Positions 5,483 to 10,371 of a stretch of 10,371 nt of DNA are shown here, piece by piece. Both the position numbers and the translations under genes were made by a program. The notes under the pieces were generated by a model. The model ran no database searches. It saw only the letters and a list, made by a program, of their open reading frames with translations, and had not been told where the DNA came from. Within the stretch, counting starts at the first letter, position 1, and the number at the start of each line of letters is the position of its first letter. The stretch comes from Methylacidiphilaceae bacterium UBA1321 (lineage in GTDB: Bacteria > Verrucomicrobiota > Verrucomicrobiia > Methylacidiphilales > UBA1321): NCBI GenBank assembly GCA_002306945.1, contig DBTH01000293.1, forward strand, positions 1 to 10,371, in the 5' to 3' direction.

Positions 5483-6703
5483 ATGTCTCTCATTGTACAG
5501 AAATACGGCGGCACTTCGGTCGGTAACCCCGAGCGTATCCGCAACGTCGCCAACCGCGTCGCCCGTTGGCACAAGGAAGGTCACCATGTCATTGTCGTGG
5601 TTTCGGCCATGTCCGGCGTTACCGACGGCTTGATTAAACTCGCGAAAGAGGTGACTTCGGAGCCAGCCGAGCGCGAAATGGATATGTTGCTTTCCACCGG
5701 TGAGCAAACCACGATCGCTTTGACGGCCATGGCTCTCCATGGTCTCGGCGTTCCGGCGATTTCCCTGACGGGCGCGCAGGCCGGTATTGTGACCGACGGC
5801 GTTCATACGAAGGCCAAGATTGCCAATATCACGCCGAAGAAGGTTCACGAACATTTGAAGGCGGGCAAGGTCGTCATTGTCGCCGGATTCCAGGGACAGG
5901 ACGAGAGCGGCAGCATTACGACGCTGGGTCGTGGCGGTTCGGATTTGACGGCGATTGCGCTGGCGGCGGCGGTGAAAGCCGATGTGTGCCAGATTTACAC
6001 CGATGTGGACGGGGTTTATACCGCCGATCCGCGTTTGGTGCCGAATGCGACCAAGATCCAGGAAATCTCGTATGACGAGATGTTGGAGCTGGCCAGTCTC
6101 GGCGCGAAGGTCATGCAGGCCCGTTCGGTCGAATTTGCGAAGAAGTTCAAGGTCGTGTTCGAGGTTCGTTCCAGCTTCAACGATCACCCCGGCACCATCG
6201 TCAAACAGGAAACCAAAAATATGGAAAATGTCGTCGTTCGTGGCGTGAGCCTCGAAAAAAATCAGGCCAAAATCACCATTTCGGGAGTGCCCGATCAGCC
6301 CGGCATCGCGGCGCAAATTTTCACCGCGCTTTCCGAGGCGCAGCTCAATATCGACATGATCGTGCAGAACGTTTCGGCGCAGGGCACGACCGATATTACT
6401 TTCACTCTGAACAAGGACGATCTGGTCAAGGCCCGGCGCTTGATCGAGCCGATTGTCAACAAGGTCGGAGCGAAGGGTTTCACGGCGCTGGAAGGCATCT
6501 CCAAGTTGTCGGTGGTCGGCATCGGGATGCGTTCGCACGGCGGTGTGGCGGCGAAGTTGTTCCGCGCTCTTTCGGAGGCGAAGGTGAATATCCTGATGAT
6601 TTCGACCAGCGAGATCAAAATCTCGGTGACAATCGACGCCGCTCTCGGCCAGGCCGCCACGCAGGCCGTCCACGATGCGTTCGGTCTGAACGTGCCAGCT
6701 TGA
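5483..6703 (+). CDS. lysC: Aspartate kinase
   Basis: 406-residue monofunctional aspartokinase, which phosphorylates L-aspartate with ATP to start lysine/diaminopimelate, threonine and methionine synthesis in the cytosol. The start at 5483 gives the family's standard N-terminus MSLIVQKYGGTSVG; the frame is open further upstream (first ATG at 5426), but the extra 19 residues have no counterpart in the family. Visible motifs are KYGGTSVG (residues 7-14, nucleotide/aspartate site), the SAMSGVTDGLI segment, and GFQG...TTLGRGGSDLTA in the catalytic domain. Two ACT domains follow, about residues 260-335 (KITISGVPDQPGIAAQIF) and 345-406 (LSVVGIGMRSHGGVAAKLF), as in feedback-regulated enzymes. Length and architecture match the Bacillus/Corynebacterium type, where an internal start gives a separate regulatory subunit; a similar start is possible here at M247. 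No clear Shine-Dalgarno or lysine riboswitch precedes the gene. It appears to be transcribed alone and ends at a convergent terminator. Confidence 0.95.
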   Translation: MSLIVQKYGGTSVGNPERIRNVANRVARWHKEGHHVIVVVSAMSGVTDGLIKLAKEVTSEPAEREMDMLLSTGEQTTIALTAMALHGLGVPAISLTGAQAGIVTDGVHTKAKIANITPKKVHEHLKAGKVVIVAGFQGQDESGSITTLGRGGSDLTAIALAAAVKADVCQIYTDVDGVYTADPRLVPNATKIQEISYDEMLELASLGAKVMQARSVEFAKKFKVVFEVRSSFNDHPGTIVKQETKNMENVVVRGVSLEKNQAKITISGVPDQPGIAAQIFTALSEAQLNIDMIVQNVSAQGTTDITFTLNKDDLVKARRLIEPIVNKVGAKGFTALEGISKLSVVGIGMRSHGGVAAKLFRALSEAKVNILMISTSEIKISVTIDAALGQAATQAVHDAFGLNVPA

Positions 6704-6705
6704 GC

Positions 6706-6725
6706 GTAGGGGCAAACGCTCCTAC
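6706..6725 (+). repeat. Short hairpin directly after lysC, REP-like
   Basis: GTAGGGGC (6706-6713) pairs with GCTCCTAC (6718-6725) around an AAAC tetraloop, with one G-U pair, starting 3 bases after the lysC stop. No T run follows, so it is not a standard terminator. It may protect the 3' end of the mRNA or belong to a dispersed palindromic repeat family. Confidence 0.4.
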
Positions 6726-6744
6726 CCCCACGCAGGAGGCGGGA

Positions 6745-6784
6745 CTGACGCGAAGCGGTAGAGGGTGTCCAGTTCCCGCGTCAG
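6745..6784 (+). repeat. Inverted repeat between lysC and rpmB
   Basis: CTGACGCG (6745-6752) and CGCGTCAG (6777-6784) are perfect 8-bp arms around a 24-base loop. A second small palindrome (GCAGGC/GCCTGC, 6796-6810) follows. Together with the hairpin at 6706-6725 these fill the convergent spacer with structure and look like REP-type elements, although copies elsewhere in the genome cannot be checked here. Confidence 0.35.
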
Positions 6785-6818
6785 CGTTATTGGGTGCAGG
6801 CTCAGCCTGCTTGCCAAA

Positions 6819-6856
6819 AAAAGGCGGCAAACTCCGTGGGGAGCATGCCGCCTTTT
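6819..6856. terminator. Bidirectional terminator between lysC and rpmB
   Basis: AAAAGGCGGCA (6819-6829) pairs with TGCCGCCTTTT (6846-6856), and a small inner stem CTCC/GGAG closes the loop. It lies between the converging lysC and rpmB genes, 26 bases beyond the rpmB stop. Read on the minus strand the stem runs into seven T residues, the stronger direction; on the plus strand four T residues follow. Confidence 0.85.
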
Positions 6857-6882
6857 CGAGAAGAAGAAGACTCGTTTGAAAT

Positions 6883-7146
6883 TTAGATAACGCCGGCCTT
6901 CTTGAGGGTTGCGTGGGCGCCCTTCCTGGTGATGGTCTTGAGGGCACGCGCGGTGAGCTTGACCGTGACGAAGCGCTTCAGTTCGGGGACGAAGATGCGC
7001 TTGGTCTTGAGGTTGGGCTGGAAGATGCGGGGGGTGTTAGCGGTGACGTGAGTACCGATACCGCCCTTTTTCTTGGCTTTACCGCTGCGGAGGATGCTGG
7101 TGCCTTTGACGGGCTTGGCTTTGGTGATGGAGCAAATTCTGGACAT
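6883..7146 (-). CDS. rpmB: Ribosomal protein bL28
   Basis: 87-residue L28, a component of the large ribosomal subunit. The N-terminus MSRICSITKAKPVKG matches the family start (MSRxCxxTGKxPxxG). The middle KKKGGIGTHVTANTPRIFQPNLKTKRIFVPE and the end FVTVKLTARALKTITRKGAHATL follow the L28 pattern, including the FxPNLxxKRxxxPE core and the closing helix. The KKKGGIG insertion resembles L28 of chlamydial relatives, in keeping with a PVC origin. Only one cysteine (C5) is present, so the paired zinc-binding cysteines found in some L28 proteins are missing. It is the last gene of the minus-strand operon, 13 bp after rpsR, with a good ribosome-binding site (AGAGGT, 7 bases before the ATG) inside that gap, and it is followed by a terminator. 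Confidence 0.95.
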   Translation of the reverse strand: MSRICSITKAKPVKGTSILRSGKAKKKGGIGTHVTANTPRIFQPNLKTKRIFVPELKRFVTVKLTARALKTITRKGAHATLKKAGVI

Positions 7147-7159
7147 GGTGGTTACCTCT

Positions 7160-7396
7160 TTATTTCAGGAGAAGGACGTTGCGGGCGCGCTTGATTTCGC
7201 GAACGAGCTTACGGTGAAGTTTGGAAGGCATGCCGGTAATGCGGCGCGGCAGGATGCGGCCTTTTTCGGTCACGAACTTCTTGAGCAATTCGGTGTTTTT
7301 AAAGTCAATGGCTTCCGCGTTGATATCAATGCGGCGCTTGGTGACGGTGCGCGGACTGCGCCGACGCGTATTCTTTTTCTTAGGTGTGGCTGACAT
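7160..7396 (-). CDS. rpsR: Ribosomal protein bS18
   Basis: 78-residue S18 of the small ribosomal subunit, which binds 16S rRNA next to S6. After a basic tail (KKKNTRRRSPRTVTKRR) comes the conserved core IDFKNTELLKKFVTEKGRILPRRITGMPSKLHRKLVREIKRARNVLLL, which contains the family signature I-x-P-R-R-I-T-G and IKRAR. It has no cysteine at all. In many bacteria rpsR sits with rpsF, ssb and rplI; here it is between a TraR/DksA-family gene and rpmB, 56 bp and 13 bp apart. The identity is secure. Confidence 0.95.
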   Translation of the reverse strand: MSATPKKKNTRRRSPRTVTKRRIDINAEAIDFKNTELLKKFVTEKGRILPRRITGMPSKLHRKLVREIKRARNVLLLK

Positions 7397-7452
7397 ATCT
7401 TATCTTTCTTTTTCTCTTCTGTGGGGCGGCATCGCGCCGTTCCCAAATTGTC

Positions 7453-8172
7453 TTAATCCTTGTCTTTTTTTCTGTCCTCGTCGTCGATGCCCTCGTCCTC
7501 GTCCTCGGAGAAGTTGTCCGCGGTATCCATGAACTGCGGGGCAGTGTCCCAACGGCGGCGACCGCGGTTTTCGCGTTCGAGCTGCTGCTGGCATTCGACA
7601 GTACAGCGGGCAAACGGTACGGCTTCGAGGCGGGCGGCCGGTATGGGCTTGCCCGACATTTCGCAGACGCCGTAGATTCCGCCTTCGATTCGCTTGAGGG
7701 CCTCTTCAATTTCGTAAAGGGCGTCCTGCTCTTGGGAGAGCAGGCTCAAGGCGAAGTCTTTTTCGTAGGCATCGCTGCCGGCATCGGCCTGGTGTTCGCC
7801 AAAGGCACTGGCTTCGCTGCCTTCCGGACGGGAACGAAGGTTATCCTGCGCGACACCTTGCATTTGGTCAAGTATATGGTCGCGCAATTCGAGCAGGTGC
7901 AGGCGCTGACGTTCGATAAAATCTTTGCTTAACGACATTTTTTCCGTGGGAGGGTGGGGTTTGGATGGATGTTTATTCACGGTCGGCGGTTCATGGGGGT
8001 GAGCCACCGGGGGCGTCAGCTTCTTCTCCGGAGCCTTCACAGGCTTTGGAGCCGGAGCATGGACTGCTTTAGTTTTAACGGCAGGGGACGTCTTTTTTAA
8101 AGCCGGAGTTTTGGCTTTTTTGACGTTTGCCTTGGCAGGTTTGCTCTTGGAAGAACGGGATTTCTGACCCAT
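7453..8172 (-). CDS. TraR/DksA-family regulator with histone-H1-like N-terminal tail
   Basis: 239 residues in three parts. Residues 1-78 are a low-complexity Lys/Ala/Pro-rich tail resembling histone H1 C-termini (KKAKTPALKK, KAPEKK). Residues 79-200 are a DksA/TraR-type domain: a coiled coil around ERQRLHLLELRDHILDQM and SQEQDALYEIEEALKRI, with the acidic tip in between, then the zinc-finger region IYGVCEMSGKPIPAARLEAVPFARCTVECQ. Residues 209-239 are acidic (SEDEDEGIDDEDRK). The family binds in the RNA polymerase secondary channel and tunes initiation, often with ppGpp. Of the four zinc positions only C170 and C194 are kept; position 173 is Ser and 191 is Thr, with a displaced Cys at 190, so zinc binding is doubtful. 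There is no Shine-Dalgarno before 8172; an in-frame ATG at 7938 (M79) would give just the core domain. It heads the rpsR-rpmB operon. Confidence 0.85.
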   Translation of the reverse strand: MGQKSRSSKSKPAKANVKKAKTPALKKTSPAVKTKAVHAPAPKPVKAPEKKLTPPVAHPHEPPTVNKHPSKPHPPTEKMSLSKDFIERQRLHLLELRDHILDQMQGVAQDNLRSRPEGSEASAFGEHQADAGSDAYEKDFALSLLSQEQDALYEIEEALKRIEGGIYGVCEMSGKPIPAARLEAVPFARCTVECQQQLERENRGRRRWDTAPQFMDTADNFSEDEDEGIDDEDRKKDKD

Positions 8173-8423
8173 AGGAACGGGAAGTCGTAGCGAAGAGTCA
8201 ACCCTTTGCCAATCAAAAAATTAGATTTTCTTTATTTTCGTCCGTATAAATAGAGTAATAAAATGGGAAAAAAGGTTCATTCCCGAGGAGATTGCCGGGT
8301 TGTCAGCCAGGTGTTTCTCTCCCGCATGAATGCGAGAATGAATCTCATGTTTCCTTATTTAAGTAGTTGCGGTTGCAATTTGTAGTATTTAAGACTGGCT
8401 AAGTATTAGGATTGTGTTACTTT
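8173..8423. other. AT-rich divergent spacer with a TATTTAAG direct repeat
   Basis: The 251-bp gap between the divergent TraR/DksA-type and kinase genes should hold both promoters. It is AT-rich at 8210-8270 and around 8345-8410. The octamer TATTTAAG occurs at 8356-8363 and again at 8386-8393, a spacing of 30 bp (about three helical turns), just upstream of the kinase start. A -10-like TCTAAT is present on the minus strand near 8220-8230, but no matching -35 box was found. I see no open frame or RNA gene here. Confidence 0.35.
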
Positions 8424-10238
8424 ATGGATGTGTCTGGATCGGCGGAGAGAATTAGAGTGGTGACGGATTTGTTAAAGCGCGCGGCAGGGCGTGCTGAGAT
8501 GATTCTCCATTTTCGGGCGGCCAACGGTTACGAGTTGGTCAGTGCCAACATGTCGGCGGCTACGCTTTTCGATATGCCCCCGCAGTCGTTCTCGCAAACA
8601 CCGCGAACTTGGGAGCAATTGCCTTTGCCGCTGTCGATTTATCTGGCGCAGGCGTTGGCCGAGTTCAAAGGGGAGGATCAGGAGCAGATGCCGGATTACC
8701 GGGCGCAAAATCCCCAGTTGGGCGTGCCTGTCTACAAGGTCACGCTTTTCCACGCCACATGCGAGCCGGGGCCGGAAGCCAATACGGAGCATTGGTATTT
8801 ATTCTGCTTCGAGCAGGCCGACAAGGCCGATTCCGCTCAGCGTAACCAGGTCGAGGCTTGCAAGCTCGAAACCATCGGTGAACTGGCCAGCGGCGTGGCG
8901 CACGATTTCAACAATCTGATCATGGGCATCCAGTCCAATGCCGAGGCGATCCTGTCCGATCCCAGCTCGTTGCCGGAGAAAAAACGCAACGCCCTCATCA
9001 ACATCATCCGCGCCTGTTCCAGCGGCACATCGTTGACCCGCAGCCTGCTCGGCTACGCCAAGCGCCAGCCCCTGACGATGACCCAGTTCAATCTCATCGA
9101 CATGATCAACGACGTAGTGCGCATCGACGCCCTCGCCCTCGATTCCGCGCATCAACTCCGTCTCGACGACGCCCTCAATAACAAGCTTGAACCCATTCTG
9201 GTCAACGGCTGCTATTCGAGCTTGAGCCACTGCCTGCTCAATCTCGTCAAGAATGCCCGCGAAGCCATGCCCCACGGCGGCAAGATCGGCATCCGTTGGG
9301 AAGGTGACGATACGATGGCGCGCCTGACGGTTTCCGACACCGGCACGGGTATATCCGAGGAAGAACTGACGCGCATATTCCAGCCGTTTTATTCGACGAA
9401 GAAAAACGGCACCGGCCTGGGCCTGGCCATGGTCAAGGGCATCATGAGCCAGCACGAGGGCAATGTGGAAATCGCCAGTCAGCCCGGAGTGGGAACTTCC
9501 GTCACGCTCGTCTGGCCCCGTTCCGGAGTTCCAGTGGGGACTTACGCCCGCGCATTGCCCGCGGAACCGCGCAAGAGCACCGACGAAATCGTCCTCAGAA
9601 AACCGACCTCCAAAGTTTCCAGAACCGGCATTCTCGGCAAGGACGGTAAACCGAAGCTCGCCTTCGTCATCGACGACGACGAACTCGTTCGCGGCGGTGT
9701 GCAAGGGCTGCTCGAATACATTGGCTACAAGGTCGAAGGCTTTGGCCGTGCCGAAGCCGCCGTCGCCGCGCTGGCCTCCAACCACGTTCCCCGCCTCATT
9801 CTCGTCGACTACCACATGCCCGGCATGGACGGCAGCGAATTCATCCGCTACTGGTTCTCCGAACTGCCCGAGGAATATCGCGACGCCGATACGCAGATTC
9901 TCCTCGTCAGCGGCCATCCCCCGAGCCAGTTCCAGGAAATCATCCGCAAATATTCCGAGCGCAACGTCGGGCTGTTGCAAAAACCCTTCAGCCTCGAAAC
10001 GCTCCAAAAGAAACTCATCGATTTCAGCGCCCTGCGCAGCATCACCACCCGCATCCGTCCGGTGGCCCAGGGGCGTCCCGTTCCGATTGGCAATCCCAGC
10101 ATGCGCAATGCCCTGGTCAAAAAAGCGGCTCCGCCCCTTTTCCAGAATCCAACCGTCAAGTCGGTGCCCCGTCCCCGCATCGCGGGCGACAGCGCCAAGA
10201 TTTCCACTCCGCCGGGCACCGATCCCCAGCAGAGCTGA
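8424..10238 (+). CDS. Soluble hybrid histidine kinase with C-terminal receiver domain
   Basis: 604 residues from the ATG at 8424 (a TTG four codons upstream is also possible; the only ribosome-binding hint is AGG at 8408-8410). There is no signal peptide or membrane helix, so it is cytosolic. Residues 1-130 form a PAS-like or otherwise unassigned sensor region. Next are a HisKA domain of the HDFNN type (H160 is the phospho-acceptor in GVAHDFNN) and an HATPase_c domain with N-box N277 (NLVKNAREAMPHGG), G1 box D305 (DTGTGIS), F box FQPFYSTKKNGTGLGL and G2. After a linker, a receiver domain spans about 415-535 with acidic pocket D417-D419, phospho-acceptor D462 (LVDYHMPGMDG), S496 and K520 (QKP). 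The last 65 residues are Pro/Arg-rich and probably disordered. There is no output or DNA-binding domain, so phosphate probably moves to a partner encoded elsewhere. The signal sensed is unknown. Codon use shifts strongly after about base 8870. Confidence 0.9.
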   Translation: MDVSGSAERIRVVTDLLKRAAGRAEMILHFRAANGYELVSANMSAATLFDMPPQSFSQTPRTWEQLPLPLSIYLAQALAEFKGEDQEQMPDYRAQNPQLGVPVYKVTLFHATCEPGPEANTEHWYLFCFEQADKADSAQRNQVEACKLETIGELASGVAHDFNNLIMGIQSNAEAILSDPSSLPEKKRNALINIIRACSSGTSLTRSLLGYAKRQPLTMTQFNLIDMINDVVRIDALALDSAHQLRLDDALNNKLEPILVNGCYSSLSHCLLNLVKNAREAMPHGGKIGIRWEGDDTMARLTVSDTGTGISEEELTRIFQPFYSTKKNGTGLGLAMVKGIMSQHEGNVEIASQPGVGTSVTLVWPRSGVPVGTYARALPAEPRKSTDEIVLRKPTSKVSRTGILGKDGKPKLAFVIDDDELVRGGVQGLLEYIGYKVEGFGRAEAAVAALASNHVPRLILVDYHMPGMDGSEFIRYWFSELPEEYRDADTQILLVSGHPPSQFQEIIRKYSERNVGLLQKPFSLETLQKKLIDFSALRSITTRIRPVAQGRPVPIGNPSMRNALVKKAAPPLFQNPTVKSVPRPRIAGDSAKISTPPGTDPQQS

Positions 10239-10275
10239 GCCGTAACTATTCAAAACCTCACGCCCGATCTTGAGT

Positions 10276-10363
10276 TTTCCCGAGGCAAAGGCTTCGTTGC
10301 GCGTCGGTCACTTATTGATGAGCAATAAACTCCCTCCTTGCGCCTCGCCTTAGCCTCGGGAAA
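10276..10363. repeat. Large inverted repeat with nested hairpin downstream of the kinase gene
   Basis: Arms at 10276-10292 and 10347-10363 (right arm GCCTTAGCCTCGGGAAA) match in 16 of 17 positions and enclose 54 bases. Inside the loop TTATTG (10312-10317) and CAATAA (10323-10328) form a second hairpin. It begins 37 bases after the kinase stop. There is no T run right after the outer stem, so it does not look like a simple terminator. It could be a dispersed palindromic element, a structured 3' UTR, a small RNA or a site for a DNA-binding protein. Confidence 0.45.
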
Positions 10364-10371
10364 TTATCAAT

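Noticed and set aside
5459..6715. Minus-strand open frame of 418 codons opposite lysC
   Set aside because: It lies fully antisense to a certain aspartokinase. Its product is rich in Arg, His, Asp and Leu with no recognisable family, a typical GC-rich shadow.
7384..7932. Plus-strand open frame of 182 codons with a hydrophobic N-terminus
   Set aside because: The Phe/Leu-rich start is the complement of the Lys/Asp/Glu-rich tail of the TraR/DksA gene and of the A-rich rpsR leader; the minus-strand gene is well supported.
8190..8201. TTGACT (minus strand, 8196-8201) as the -35 box of the TraR/DksA-type operon
   Set aside because: At the proper distance there is no -10-like sequence, and the transcript would start within the first codons of the gene. 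It was not kept as a promoter.
9463..10245. Shifted-frame open stretch of 260 codons inside the kinase gene
   Set aside because: The product is an Arg/Ser/Pro/Ala-rich low-complexity sequence. The receiver domain in the true frame covers the same bases with all key residues.
8799..10253. Minus-strand open frame of 484 codons opposite the hybrid kinase
   Set aside because: It is antisense to well-defined kinase and receiver motifs, has no recognisable domain, and its openness follows from C-ending codons on the plus strand.

Overview
The window reads as a chromosomal segment of a Verrucomicrobiota-like (PVC superphylum) bacterium. No marker gene settles this. It rests on three signals that tend to occur together there: a secreted protein with a PEP-CTERM sorting tail, a type II pseudopilin carrying the H-X9-DG motif, and a GH71/99-like glycoside hydrolase. 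The form of the L28 protein and a TraR/DksA protein with a lysine/proline-rich tail also fit. The genes are moderately GC-rich and the spacers are AT-richer. I see no tRNA, rRNA, CRISPR array, transposase or phage gene.

Bases 1-3701 (+ strand) form a carbohydrate and cell-surface block. It starts with the 3' part of a GH71/99-like hydrolase whose true start lies left of the window. After a 92-bp spacer with a perfect 12-bp palindrome and a good sigma70-type promoter come two tandem paralogous secreted proteins, probably beta-sandwich folds. The first ends without an anchor; the second ends in PEP-CTERM. A pseudopilin with the H-X9-DG motif follows. This looks like a small secretion or surface-display cassette, possibly polysaccharide-related.

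Bases 3702-5482 hold a minus-strand gene for a probably abundant outer-membrane beta-barrel protein. It has a signal peptide, a C-terminal Phe, very strong use of C-ending codons, its own intrinsic terminator, and two mutually exclusive hairpins in the 5' leader. The 220-bp divergent spacer separates it from lysC.

Bases 5483-6703 (+) encode aspartokinase (lysC), first step of Lys/Thr/Met and diaminopimelate synthesis, with a plausible internal start for a separate ACT-domain subunit. A hairpin-rich spacer and a convergent terminator follow.

Bases 6883-8172 (-) form an apparent operon: a TraR/DksA-family protein with a histone-H1-like N-terminal tail, then rpsR (bS18) and rpmB (bL28). All three are poor in zinc ligands compared with the cysteine-rich forms of their families.

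Bases 8173-8423 are an AT-rich divergent spacer. Bases 8424-10238 (+) encode a soluble hybrid histidine kinase with a C-terminal receiver. Base-composition skew and codon use change sharply inside this gene, near base 8870. The window ends in a large inverted repeat (10276-10363) of unknown nature.
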